Origin: Bacillota bacterium
GTDB taxonomy: Bacteria; Bacillota; Clostridia; Peptostreptococcales; Acidaminobacteraceae
Reading direction: 5' to 3'
DNA: 64,000 nucleotides
Assembly (NCBI GenBank): GCA_025210655.1
Contig: JAOARG010000018.1
Location: 1 to 64,000, forward strand
The notes under the pieces were generated by a model. That model saw nothing but the letters and a program-made list of their open reading frames with translations. It searched no databases and had not been told where the DNA came from. The first letter of the stretch is position 1. Every line of letters starts with the position of its first letter. Below are positions 36,171 through 44,649 of the stretch, piece after piece. The translations under genes were made by a program, and so were the position numbers.

Positions 36171-36209
36171 AAACCCTATTTTGCACATGCAAAATAGGGT
36201 TTGTTTTTT
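36171..36209 (+). terminator. Strong terminator-like hairpin
   Basis: AAACCCTATTTTGCA and TGCAAAATAGGGTTT (36171-36202) form a 15-bp stem followed by TG and six T. It comes about 470 bases after tsaD with no gene in between, so it may end a read-through transcript or a small RNA covering element copy 3. Confidence 0.8.
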
Positions 36210-36348
36210 CGAATCAGACAATCAGACTATCCGGCTACCAGACTATTTTTGCTCCCAATCAGAATATTACCCCAGAAATTATGATTTAAACATAATATTT
36301 TATGTAAACCAAAATTATTATTTTTTGTACGTATTTTGTTGAATAATA

Positions 36349-36465
36349 TGTGGATAAAACGGTGGACTATGTGGATAAAATTCAAAATATGCCTATATCA
36401 ATGTGTGGATTGTTGAAAAAAACTGTTGATAACTTGTGGATTGTGTTGATAAATCCTGTGGAAAA
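36349..36465. other. Cluster of seven DnaA-box-like sites, all in one orientation
   Basis: On + the sites read TGTGGATAA at 36349 and 36370 (perfect complements of TTATCCACA), TGTGGATTG at 36404 and 36435, TGTTGATAA at 36424 and 36444, and TGTGGAAAA at 36457. All point the same way within 117 bases of AT-rich DNA free of genes. No dnaA, dnaN, gyr or par gene is in the window, so this need not be the origin; a DnaA-titrating or origin-regulating locus is an alternative. Confidence 0.75.
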
Positions 36466-36577
36466 ATATTTTGCGGAATTATGTAAATTAATAAAATGAA
36501 TGATTTGTCTGAAAATTTCAAAAATAGTTCGGGAGCAACAAATGGAATTTGCTTTCAAGTCCCAAATTAAAAAAGTT

Positions 36578-36668
36578 GATAGTGGTTAGTAGTTAGCGGA
36601 TAGATGAAAATCCTAATTTCATTTAATTAGGATTTTCATTACTAACTACTATTAGCTAACTACTATCT
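36578..36668. repeat. Palindromic hairpin element E (TTAGTAGTTAGC type), terminator for ABC-F gene
   Basis: GATAGTGGTTAGTAGTTAGC on the left is matched by GCTAACTACTATC on the right. The core stem ATGAAAATCCTAAT with ATTAGGATTTTCAT (36603-36639) is perfect. It lies immediately after the stop of the minus-strand ABC-F gene, so it probably ends that transcript. It resembles element F at 24345. Confidence 0.8.
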
Positions 36669-36670
36669 AC

Positions 36671-38590
36671 TTATTCCATTTGACTAAGTAATTCCTCCCA
36701 CTCCTCATAAAGCTCTTCAAGTTCACTCTGAAGCTTATCCTGCTTACTGTGGATTTTCCTACTCTTTTCCGGATCTGAGTAGACTTCTTCTTTACACATT
36801 TCTTCTTCCAGTGTGTGAATAGTAGTCTCCGTTTCTTTTATAAGTGCTTCAACTTCTTCGTATCTTTTCTTGATTTTCTTTTTCTGATTTCTTTCTTCTC
36901 TTTCTCTTTTTCTTTCTTCTTTTATCTGAGTCTTGGTTTTCTCTTTTTCTTGGCTTTCCTCAGGTTGATTTTCTTCGCTTACTTTTTCTAAATAATAATC
37001 GTAATTTCCTAGATATTCTTTTATTCCATTAGGAGATAGTTCGAATATTTTATCACATACCCTGTTTACAAAGTATCTGTCGTGGGAGATTATTAGTAAT
37101 GTTCCATCGTATTCAATAAGTGCATTTTCAAGGACTTCTTTTGATGATATATCAAGATGGTTTGTAGGCTCATCCAGAAGCAAGAAATTGGACTTAGAAA
37201 GCATTAATTTAAGAAGGGATAGTTTTCCCTTTTCCCCACCACTAAGGTTCTTTACTAGTTTATATACGTCTTCTCCAAAGAAAAGAAGCTTTGCTAGAAG
37301 ACTTCTGATATCTCCGTAATCAAGTTTTGGATTTTCTTCTTGAATTTCATCCAAAAGATTATTTAAAGGGTTTAAATTTTCCTGTTCCTGATCATAGTAT
37401 CCTGGAAGGACGTTGTGTCCGAATTTCAGTTCCCCTTCATACTGATTTATTTGTTCTAAAAGGATTTTAAAAAGTGTTGTTTTACCCACACCATTAGGGC
37501 CTATTAATCCTATTTTTTCCCCTTTATAAATGTTTCCTGAAGCATTTTCGAAAATCATTTTGTCACCGTAGCTCATACCGATGTTCTTCATAAATAAAAC
37601 ATCTTGACCACTAGGGTTGCTTGCCTTAAGGCTGATTTTTGCTTCGAAGCTTCTAAATTCAGGCATTTCAATTTCTTCTATCATATCAAGTCTTTTTTCC
37701 CTTGATCTTGCTCTTTTAGCTAGTTTCTCAGTGCCTCTTTCCTTGAATTTAGTTATAAGCTCTTTTTGTTTCTTTATTTCCCTTTGTTGTGAATCATATT
37801 GTTTTTGAAGATTGCTTATATATTCATCCTTGTAAATAAGGTAATCATCATAGTTGCCATTAAAAGTAAGCATGCTTTTGTTGATAATTTCAATAACCCT
37901 GTTTGAAGTTCTGTTAATAAAATATCTATCATGTGAAATTGTAATTACAGTTCCTGGATAGGATATAATAAATTCTTCAAGCCATTTTATAGCATTTAGG
38001 TCAAGGTGGTTAGTAGGCTCATCAAGGAAAAGTATGTCCGGCTTCTTTAATAGAAGTAGGGCTATATTAAGTCTTGATCTTTGGCCTCCACTTAAATGTT
38101 TGATTTTCTTATCAAGATCAGCTTCTGAGAAGCTTAGTCCGTTAAGAACTCCTTTGATAAGACTCATATAACCATAACCATTTTTATCTTTAAAGTCCTC
38201 AAGGTTATGGGAGTACTGATTCATAAGGTTTTCAAATTCCCTAGAGCTGTGATCCTTATGATTTGCAATATCTTCTTCCATTTTCCTAAGTTCTTTTTCC
38301 ATGTCTATTACATCTTGGAAAATCGGTTTACATGTATCTAGGATGTTTTGGTCCTCGTCAACAGCCTGAACCTGTTCAAGATATCCAATTGTAATATCTT
38401 TGGCTAGAAAGATACTACCTTCATCATAGTTAAGGTTGCCGGTAAGGATTTTAAATAGAGTTGTTTTTCCAGATCCGTTGTCACCAATCAGTGCAACTTT
38501 ATCTCCTTTAGCAATATTTATATTTATATTATTCAGTATCATCTCGTTACCGTAGTATTTTGAGATATCACTGCAGGATAATACTATCAC
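36671..38590 (-). CDS. ABC-F family ATP-binding protein (ribosome-associated)
   Basis: A 639-residue protein with two ABC domains and no membrane segment. First Walker A GDNGSGKTTLFK near 36, signature LSGGQRSRLNIALLL near 165; second Walker A GPNGVGKTTLFK near 359, signature LSGGEKGKLSLLKLML near 446; both followed by DEPTNHLD. The inter-domain linker (about 230-310) is charged and helical and the last 90 residues form a coiled coil. This is the EttA/Uup/YdiF-type architecture; the C-terminal coiled coil favours Uup/YdiF. The start is GTG 38590 after AGGAGG. Antibiotic resistance cannot be inferred. Confidence 0.95.
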   Translation of the reverse strand: MIVLSCSDISKYYGNEMILNNININIAKGDKVALIGDNGSGKTTLFKILTGNLNYDEGSIFLAKDITIGYLEQVQAVDEDQNILDTCKPIFQDVIDMEKELRKMEEDIANHKDHSSREFENLMNQYSHNLEDFKDKNGYGYMSLIKGVLNGLSFSEADLDKKIKHLSGGQRSRLNIALLLLKKPDILFLDEPTNHLDLNAIKWLEEFIISYPGTVITISHDRYFINRTSNRVIEIINKSMLTFNGNYDDYLIYKDEYISNLQKQYDSQQREIKKQKELITKFKERGTEKLAKRARSREKRLDMIEEIEMPEFRSFEAKISLKASNPSGQDVLFMKNIGMSYGDKMIFENASGNIYKGEKIGLIGPNGVGKTTLFKILLEQINQYEGELKFGHNVLPGYYDQEQENLNPLNNLLDEIQEENPKLDYGDIRSLLAKLLFFGEDVYKLVKNLSGGEKGKLSLLKLMLSKSNFLLLDEPTNHLDISSKEVLENALIEYDGTLLIISHDRYFVNRVCDKIFELSPNGIKEYLGNYDYYLEKVSEENQPEESQEKEKTKTQIKEERKREREERNQKKKIKKRYEEVEALIKETETTIHTLEEEMCKEEVYSDPEKSRKIHSKQDKLQSELEELYEEWEELLSQME

Positions 38591-39089
38591 GTCTTTTTAC
38601 CTCCTGAAAATCTATGTTAAAAAATTAGTATAATATACTTTTATATTCTCTTAAGTATTATATGTTTCTTTTATGACAATTACAAGAATGTTTGATTTAT
38701 ATGAGACTTTGTATATGGTTTATATATAAAAAGTAGCAAAAAGATTGTGAAATTTTTATTAAACTTTATTAAAACTAGTGATTTCAATGATTCTAGCTTT
38801 TTTAACAAGTTGACATTAGAAATGACAAATGCTATAATTCATTAGTGTAAGGATATAATTATTATTGGGTATATAAGATTTGGGATGAATCTAAAAACTA
38901 AATATTGGTGAGTATTCCACAGGAAAGCATGGAGAGTCAGTTGCATTTATATGGAATTGAAAAAAGTTTGTCCTATTGACAAGGGACTTTACATATCTTC
39001 TAAAATAGTAGCGAAACCGGATACATTGCATTAAACAAAAATTAGCAGAAAGTTTTCTTTAGTGGTCTCATTGGTGAGTGGGGGTTAAT
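38591..39089 (+). other. Long leader upstream of rex
   Basis: About 500 bases with a near-ideal promoter at 38809-38838, leaving a 5' leader of roughly 245 bases before the rex ATG. The leader contains short complementary stretches (for example GTCC/GGAC near 38970-38988) but I cannot match it to a known riboswitch, T-box or 6S RNA. A TTAACAA half-site at 38801 resembles half of a Rex operator; the other half is not convincing. Confidence 0.5.
38809..38838 (+). promoter_or_regulatory. Consensus sigma-A promoter upstream of rex
   Basis: TTGACA (38809-38814), 18-base spacer, TATAAT (38833-38838). Both hexamers are perfect. Confidence 0.85.
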
Positions 39090-39722
39090 ATGCAAAAGAA
39101 TAGAATTTCGATGGCTGTTATTAGAAGGCTGCCAAAGTATCATAGATATTTAAAAGAACTTCTGGAGAAAGATGTAAAAAGAATATCTTCTAAGGAATTA
39201 AGTGAAATAATAGGTTTCACTGCGTCCCAGATTAGACAAGACCTTAATAATTTTGGTGGTTTTGGACAGCAGGGATACGGCTATAATGTTGAAGAACTTT
39301 TCTATGAGATAGGAAAGATTCTGGGTCTAAACAGAACATACAATACTGTAATTATTGGAGCAGGTAACTTAGGTCAGGCTCTTGCAAATTATGTTAGTTT
39401 TGAGAAGTTTGGATTTGCCCTTAAGGGACTTTTCGATATTAATCCAAAGATGATAGGATTAAAGATTAGGGATATAGAAATATATGATATGGATGAACTT
39501 GAAGAATTTATTATCAAGAATAATATTGAAATAGCATATATCTGTACAAATAGGGAAAGTGCTCAGGTTACTGCTGAAAGAATGATGGATTGTAACATCA
39601 AGGCAATATGGAACTTTGCCCCGGTAGATATTAAAGTTAGGGAAGGTGTAGTTGTAGAAAATGTTCACTTAATTGAGAACTTATTTACACTATCATATTT
39701 CTTGAACAATAATGAAGAATAA
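39090..39722 (+). CDS. rex: Redox-sensing transcriptional repressor Rex
   Basis: A 210-residue repressor responding to the NADH/NAD ratio and controlling fermentation and respiration genes. The N-terminal winged helix includes RRLPKYHRYLKELLEKDVKR and SKELSEIIGFTASQIRQDLN (near 32-51), the recognition helix; the NAD-binding Rossmann motif is VIIGAGNLGQALANY near 88. The C-terminal helix is domain-swapped in known structures. ATG 39090 is preferred over GTG 39078. It is monocistronic, with its own terminator. Confidence 0.95.
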   Translation: MQKNRISMAVIRRLPKYHRYLKELLEKDVKRISSKELSEIIGFTASQIRQDLNNFGGFGQQGYGYNVEELFYEIGKILGLNRTYNTVIIGAGNLGQALANYVSFEKFGFALKGLFDINPKMIGLKIRDIEIYDMDELEEFIIKNNIEIAYICTNRESAQVTAERMMDCNIKAIWNFAPVDIKVREGVVVENVHLIENLFTLSYFLNNNEE

Positions 39723-39730
39723 AGTATACT

Positions 39731-39762
39731 AACCAAGAGTGATTTGCTCTTGGTTTTTTTTT
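39731..39762 (+). terminator. Terminator after rex
   Basis: AACCAAGAG (39731-39739) with CTCTTGGTT (39747-39755) and a T run. Confidence 0.92.
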
Positions 39763-39822
39763 ATGAATTTGATATAATTAACTGAGAACAATTATCAAGT
39801 TTAGGAAGTAACGGGGTGCTAT

Positions 39823-40281
39823 ATGTCTAATTACCATAATCAAATAAACAACATGATTGAAAAAATAGTGAATAGGGTTATTTTATTGGATAAAAAGGGA
39901 ATAAAGATTAACGGTAAAGGTGAAAGAATTAGTTTCTTTGATCTTTTGATTATGAGATGTATAGATTCGAACAGAAATTATACTATTTCTGATGTTATTA
40001 GTGAAATGGAAGTTGATAGGGGAACGGTCTCCAATTACATAAATAGACTTATTGCAATGAAGTATATGAATAAGACTAGAAGTCCTGAGGATAAAAGGAT
40101 GTTTATATTATCTTTAACAGATGAAGGTGAGAAAGTTCTTGATGAGTTGAAGGACAAAGAGGATGATATCACTAACTTTATTATGGGAGATTTTACAGTC
40201 AATGAAAAAAAGGCTTCCCTAAAGTTTATGAGTAGAATAAATCAGACGATGATGCCCAAGCCTATAATTACAAAAAAATAG
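39823..40281 (+). CDS. MarR family transcriptional regulator
   Basis: A 152-residue winged-helix regulator. The recognition region is YTISDVISEMEVDRGTVSNY (residues about 50-69) followed by INRLIAMKYMNKTRSPEDKR and the wing MFILSLTDEGEKVLDELKDK; the N- and C-terminal helices would form the dimer. It starts 100 bases after rex behind a terminator and is closed by another terminator, so it is transcribed alone. Ligand and targets are unknown; neighbours (ferredoxin, Rex) could suggest redox stress but this is weak. Confidence 0.9.
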   Translation: MSNYHNQINNMIEKIVNRVILLDKKGIKINGKGERISFFDLLIMRCIDSNRNYTISDVISEMEVDRGTVSNYINRLIAMKYMNKTRSPEDKRMFILSLTDEGEKVLDELKDKEDDITNFIMGDFTVNEKKASLKFMSRINQTMMPKPIITKK

Positions 40282-40312
40282 AAACTGCCCTTATGGGCAG
40301 TTTGTTTTTTTA
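40282..40312. terminator. Terminator between marR and ferredoxin genes
   Basis: AAACTGCCC (40282-40290) with GGGCAGTTT (40295-40303), four-base loop, T run on +. On the minus strand it directly follows the ferredoxin stop and is also followed by a T-rich stretch, so it can serve both convergent genes. Confidence 0.9.
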
Positions 40313-40483
40313 TTACTCAGGCTGTGGAGCGTCCACAGGACATACATTTGCACAAGCACCACAATCGATACAAGCGCCACCATCTACAACGTAGATATCA
40401 TCTCCAGCAGTAATACAGCTAACTGGACACTCAGGTTCGCAAGCGCCACAGCTGATACATGAATCATTTATAACGTAAGCCAT
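40313..40483 (-). CDS. 2[4Fe-4S] ferredoxin
   Basis: A 56-residue clostridial-type ferredoxin. Two CxxCxxCxxxCP motifs are present: CISCGACEPECP (residues 9-20) and CIDCGACANVCP (38-49), ligating two cubane clusters with internal two-fold symmetry. Starts MAYVIND. AGGAGG-type site (reads AAAGGAGG on -) precedes ATG at 40483. It serves as a low-potential electron carrier in anaerobes. A consensus promoter and a Fur-box-like site lie upstream. Confidence 0.95.
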   Translation of the reverse strand: MAYVINDSCISCGACEPECPVSCITAGDDIYVVDGGACIDCGACANVCPVDAPQPE

Positions 40484-40526
40484 TATTGAATCCTCCTTTA
40501 AAAATTTTCTTAACTTTTATAGTCAA

Positions 40527-40555
40527 ATTATACCGAAGAAAATATTTTCGGACAA
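40527..40555 (-). promoter_or_regulatory. Sigma-A-type promoter of the ferredoxin gene
   Basis: Read on the minus strand: TTGTCC (40555-40550), 17-base spacer, TATAAT (40532-40527), 43 bases before the start codon. Confidence 0.75.
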
Positions 40556-40591
40556 CTTAAAAATCCAAAAAATAACGAAAAAAGCCTAATG

Positions 40592-40610
40592 TATAATGAT
40601 TATCATTGTA
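40592..40610. promoter_or_regulatory. Fur-box-like site between ferredoxin and P-loop genes
   Basis: TATAATGATTATCATTGTA agrees with the 19-base Fur consensus GATAATGATAATCATTATC at 15 positions and is nearly palindromic. It is 37 bases upstream of the ferredoxin -35 and about 105 before the divergent P-loop gene, so control of either is possible. No Fur gene is in the window. Confidence 0.5.
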
Positions 40611-40714
40611 TTCTTTTTAGTGGTGTAAAAAAAATTTACAGAGATTTAAAAGATGTACTATTTCAGTACTTTGTTATAAAATATAAGTGACATAAGAAAG
40701 AAAAGGTGATTAAT

Positions 40715-41527
40715 ATGAAAAAATATGCACTGGTAGGTGTTAGTGGAACAGGTAAAAGTTATAAGGCTATGACTGTTGCAAAAGAAAATGAAATAGAATT
40801 TATTATAGATGACGGACTACTTATAAAGGGATCAAAAATTCTTGGAGGAAAGTCTGCCAAAAGACAGCATACCAAGATAACAGCGGTTAAAACAGCTCTG
40901 ATGTTTGAAAAGGAACATAGGGAAGGATTGATTTCTCTGCTTGATGATTACAATCCTGATAAAATACTCATACTTGGAACTTCAGTGAAGATGGTACAGC
41001 GTATATCAAATGCCCTTGAACTAGGAGATATTGATCAGTTCATTTATATTGATGAAGTATCCACTCCAGAAGAGATAAAGAAGGCAAGATACCATAGAAG
41101 ACATCATGGAAAGCATGTAATTCCTGCTCCAACTCTTGAAGTTAAGAAAGATTTCTCAGGTTATTTTCTTGACACCTTAAACATATTTACTAGAAGAAAA
41201 AATAATGAAATAGAAATAACAGAAAAAACTGTAGTAAGACCTACATTTTCATATTTAGGAAAGTATACAATTACAAATAAGGCTATGACACAGCTTGTTG
41301 AGTATTCATCAAGGGATGCAGTAGGAATAGATAGTATTCTAAGAATTAGAATAAAAGAAGAAGAAGACGGAATACGCATTAGGCTAGATGTAGCAGTTAA
41401 AATGGAAGGGTCAATAGTAGATAACTGTGAAAAGCTTCAAAAGTGTATATATGAAAACGTGGAGACTATGACTCAGATAAATATTCTGGATGTCAATGTG
41501 ACTGTTAGAAGTATCAAGATGAAGTAA
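40715..41527 (+). CDS. P-loop NTPase fused to an Asp23-like domain
   Basis: A 270-residue protein. The N-terminus has a clear Walker A, LVGVSGTGKSYKAM (residues 5-18), followed by about 145 residues that look like a small NTPase domain with ILILGTSVKMVQRI and FIYIDEVSTPEE (Walker-B-like). Residues about 165-270 resemble Asp23/Gls24 proteins: GKYTITNKAMTQLVEYSSRD, then IRLDVAVKMEGSIVDNCEKL and ILDVNVTVRSI. I know of no function for the combination. Asp23 proteins are linked to envelope stress and membrane association. ATG 40715 follows AAAGGTG. It is transcribed alone. Confidence 0.85.
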   Translation: MKKYALVGVSGTGKSYKAMTVAKENEIEFIIDDGLLIKGSKILGGKSAKRQHTKITAVKTALMFEKEHREGLISLLDDYNPDKILILGTSVKMVQRISNALELGDIDQFIYIDEVSTPEEIKKARYHRRHHGKHVIPAPTLEVKKDFSGYFLDTLNIFTRRKNNEIEITEKTVVRPTFSYLGKYTITNKAMTQLVEYSSRDAVGIDSILRIRIKEEEDGIRIRLDVAVKMEGSIVDNCEKLQKCIYENVETMTQINILDVNVTVRSIKMK

Positions 41528-41584
41528 GTATATGAATTCATTTTATAATAGTGTAAGATGAATTTATAAATATAATATTATTAA

Positions 41585-41796
41585 GAAACATGGTGCTTAT
41601 TTAATAGGAGAATAGGGAATGGAGTGAAAATCTTCAACGAACCCATCACTGTAATGTGGAGGTGCTGCAAATACCACTGGATTATCCGGGAAGGTGTAGT
41701 ACTTGTGAAGCGAAGTCAGGAGACCTGCCATTTTTCTTTAGTTTGTCGATGAAGGTAAAGTCCACAATCTCCTTAGGGAGAGTGTGGGCTTTTTTA
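41585..41796 (+). ncRNA. Cobalamin riboswitch with terminator, controlling cobT
   Basis: The B12-box AGTCAGGAGACCTGCC is at 41714-41729, and upstream conserved pieces (GGGAATGGAGTGAAAATC, CATCACTGTAATGTGG, ATTATCCGGGAAGG) match the cobalamin riboswitch core. A perfect-looking terminator, AAAGTCCACAATCTCC with GGGAGAGTGTGGGCTTT plus a T run (about 41757-41794), follows and ends 25 bases before cobT. Adenosylcobalamin would favour termination. Confidence 0.92.
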
Positions 41797-41820
41797 CTAT
41801 TAATTTAGGGGGAGATTAAA

Positions 41821-42864
41821 TTGTTGACTGAAATTATCAATGGGATAGTAAATAATGATGAAAAAATAAAAAAAGAATCAAGGGAAAGGGTAGACAATCT
41901 TATTAAACCCAAGGGAAGCCTTGGGAAAGTAGAAGACCTATTTGTAAAGCTATGCGGAATATATGGAGAAATAGTAAATGATATACCAAAAAAAGCTATA
42001 ATTATAGCTGCTGGAGATCATAAAGTCGTGGAAGAAGGGGTTGCTACGTCAGATAAAAGCATTACACTTTTTCAGGTAAATAATTTTACCAAGGGACTTA
42101 CAGGTGTATGTAGTTTGGTAAAAACTTCAGGAGCAGACATATTTGTAGTAGATGTAGGTGTGGATAATGAAATAGACAATCCAAAGGTTATAAGTAGAAA
42201 GATTAAATACGGTTCTGACAATATAGCAAAAGGACCTGCCATGACCTATGAAGAGGCCGTAAAATCTATTGAAGTAGGTATAGAAATGGTTTTTGAACGA
42301 TATAATGAGGGATACAGAATGTTGGGTGTAGGTGAGATGGGTATAGGCAATACTACACCAAGCTCGGCAATAATATCAGTTCTTAGTGGTATTTCACCTG
42401 AAAAAACAACAAGTGTAGGGGCTAATCTCCCTTTAGACAAACTGGCTAACAAAGTTGATACGATTAAAAAAGCTATTGAAGTCAATTCCCCTGATTCTAG
42501 GGATCCTTTAGACGTATTATCTAAGGTTGGTGGACTTGAGATAGGAACCATGGCGGGTGTTATACTTGGCTGTGCATACAAAAAAATTCCTGTTGTATTA
42601 GATGGCTTTATATCTGTTGCAGCTGCAATGATAGCAAAAGGTCTTTGTGAAAAGTCAGTGGCCTATATGATTCCGAGTCATAATTCCAAAGAAAAAGGTG
42701 CTATTCTGGGAATGAGGAACTTGGGTCTTGAACCTTACTTTGATTTTGATATGAGATTAGGTGAAGGTACTGGAGCTGCTATAATGTTTAACATTTTAGA
42801 CTCCGCTATATACATGAATAGTACTATGATTACTTTTGAAGAAGCAGGATTTAGGGTTCTTTAG
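41821..42864 (+). CDS. cobT: Nicotinate-nucleotide--dimethylbenzimidazole phosphoribosyltransferase
   Basis: A 347-residue enzyme that activates the lower-ligand base of cobalamin as its ribotide. The N-terminal LIKPKGSLGKVEDLFVKLCG, AAGDHKVVEEGV near residue 62, MGIGNTTPSSA near 175-185 and the catalytic Glu in RLGEGTGAAIMF near 315 are diagnostic. The start is TTG 41821 (a second TTG follows at once) behind GGGGGAG. It is the only cobalamin-synthesis gene in the window, and is under the riboswitch at 41585, so it probably works in salvage or nucleotide-loop assembly with genes elsewhere. Confidence 0.95.
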   Translation: MLTEIINGIVNNDEKIKKESRERVDNLIKPKGSLGKVEDLFVKLCGIYGEIVNDIPKKAIIIAAGDHKVVEEGVATSDKSITLFQVNNFTKGLTGVCSLVKTSGADIFVVDVGVDNEIDNPKVISRKIKYGSDNIAKGPAMTYEEAVKSIEVGIEMVFERYNEGYRMLGVGEMGIGNTTPSSAIISVLSGISPEKTTSVGANLPLDKLANKVDTIKKAIEVNSPDSRDPLDVLSKVGGLEIGTMAGVILGCAYKKIPVVLDGFISVAAAMIAKGLCEKSVAYMIPSHNSKEKGAILGMRNLGLEPYFDFDMRLGEGTGAAIMFNILDSAIYMNSTMITFEEAGFRVL

Positions 42865-42985
42865 GTAAATTTAATTAAAATTGATAAAGAAAATGACAAA
42901 AACAACGAAAAATATGGTAATTTTCCACAAAGTTTGCTAATATAAATATAAGAATATTAATTAGTAGGCGAAGAAGGTGAGTTCA

Positions 42986-44635
42986 TTGTTAAAGGAAACA
43001 GGATTGCTCTTGAAAGAATTTTTAGAAATGGATTTAATGAAATCTTCAAAATTAGTTGTAGGAGAAGAATCACTGGATAATGTCATTACCAATGTCAATG
43101 TAATGGTGGATCCAGACATTGTGGATTGGGTAGATGAAGGTGAATTTTTACTTACAACAGGCTATTTTTTCAAGATAACAGATGTCGAAGGACAGATGAA
43201 ACTAATAAGATCTATTAAAGAAAAAAAATTGTCCGGAATAGGTATTAAGGTTTCTCCATATCTTGAAGAATTAGATGAGAGAGTTATTGAACTAGCTAGA
43301 GAACTTGAACTTCCTGTCATAGAACTTGATTACAATGTTGCTTTTACAGATATTATGACTCCGATATTCAGACATATTTTTGAGAAGCAAACATCAATAA
43401 TAAAAACTGTTGAAAATATTCATAATGATACCATGAATGTTGTGTTAAAGGGTGGAGGAATAAAAGAGATTATAGAAGTGTTAGAAAGATCTCTTTATAA
43501 CCCTGTAATGGTAATTGATTATCAGTTTGATGATATTATTTATAATGTAAATTCTAAATATCCATACCAGACCTTTGGAGAAGGTATAAGAAAGTACATG
43601 AAGGGTCTTTCCAGTAAAAAGGCTACGGTAAAAAAACATGTAGATGAATTTACAATCGAAAATAGAAATGTAAAAAGAGTATTCATACCAATAATAGCAA
43701 AGAATAATGTTATGGGTTATATAGTACTCTTTGGATACAATAAAGATATTAGTGATTTTGATATAGTAAATGGTGAGTCGGCTGCAAATACCATTGCCCT
43801 TGATTTTCTTAAAAAGCTATCTGTACAAGATGTAGAAAATAAGTACAAAGCAGAATTCTTTGAGGATTTGATATCCTTAGATGAAAAGAGAAAAGAAAAG
43901 GCAATAAATAAGGCTGGTTATTATAAATTTACCAGAGAAGGTAATTACAATGTAATTTCTATTCGACTATTAGGTTCGGAAGATGATGATAGCGAAGATT
44001 TTAATCAGTTTATTTCCAAGGCCAGATATTTAATAGATTTATCCTGTGTTAAATCACAAAAAAACTATTTGATTTCTGAAATAGGAAAAACCATAAATAT
44101 CATATTCCAGTGGACCAATAAGGATTTGATTACTAAAGCATATATGGATATTGTCGATACTATAGAAAACATCTTTATAAAGAAGATGAATTTTGAAAAC
44201 TATCGTTTAGGTATAGGTAGGATATATGATAACATCGATAATGTGTCTAGTAGTTTAGCCGATGCACAAAAGGCAATAGACGCATCCATGACATATATAG
44301 ATAAGAAGGTAGTAGATTTTGAAACACTGGGAATTTATAAAATCTTCTGTCAGGATAATTTAAAAGAAGAGCTCGTTAAATTCTACCAGGCAACAATAAT
44401 GCCCCTGGTTGAGTATGATAGAAAAAGGGATACAGAACTAGTTAAATCCCTTGAAATATACTTTAATGTAAACGGAAATCTGAAAAAAATGTCAGAAGAA
44501 CTGTTTACCCACTATAACACAGTACTATATAGAATAAATAGAATTCAGGAAATAACAAAGCTAAGTCTCAACGATGAGCATGACCGTTTTAATTTACACA
44601 CGGCTCTTAAAATAATGAAGATATTAAGTCTATAA
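42986..44635 (+). CDS. PucR family transcriptional regulator
   Basis: A 549-residue regulator. The N-terminal PucR domain runs to about residue 130 (contains VDWVDEGEFLLTTGYFFK), a GAF/GGDEF-like middle follows, and the C-terminal helix-turn-helix is in FNVNGNLKKMSEELFTHYNT then VLYRINRIQEIT, the PucR/CdaR DNA-binding domain. Family members respond to purines, sugar acids or amino acids. TTG 42986 after AAGGTGA is chosen; GTG 42977 overlaps that site. The purine permease and adenine deaminase 1 kb downstream are possible targets. Confidence 0.9.
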   Translation: MLKETGLLLKEFLEMDLMKSSKLVVGEESLDNVITNVNVMVDPDIVDWVDEGEFLLTTGYFFKITDVEGQMKLIRSIKEKKLSGIGIKVSPYLEELDERVIELARELELPVIELDYNVAFTDIMTPIFRHIFEKQTSIIKTVENIHNDTMNVVLKGGGIKEIIEVLERSLYNPVMVIDYQFDDIIYNVNSKYPYQTFGEGIRKYMKGLSSKKATVKKHVDEFTIENRNVKRVFIPIIAKNNVMGYIVLFGYNKDISDFDIVNGESAANTIALDFLKKLSVQDVENKYKAEFFEDLISLDEKRKEKAINKAGYYKFTREGNYNVISIRLLGSEDDDSEDFNQFISKARYLIDLSCVKSQKNYLISEIGKTINIIFQWTNKDLITKAYMDIVDTIENIFIKKMNFENYRLGIGRIYDNIDNVSSSLADAQKAIDASMTYIDKKVVDFETLGIYKIFCQDNLKEELVKFYQATIMPLVEYDRKRDTELVKSLEIYFNVNGNLKKMSEELFTHYNTVLYRINRIQEITKLSLNDEHDRFNLHTALKIMKILSL

Positions 44636-44649
44636 TAGGTGGTGTGCTT

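Noticed and set aside
36349-36465. Calling the DnaA-box cluster the chromosomal origin
   Set aside because: dnaA, dnaN, recF, gyrAB or rpmH are absent from the surrounding genes, and I cannot compute GC skew of the chromosome.
38591-39089. T-box, 6S RNA or c-di-GMP riboswitch in the rex leader
   Set aside because: None of the conserved cores of these RNAs can be found by eye.
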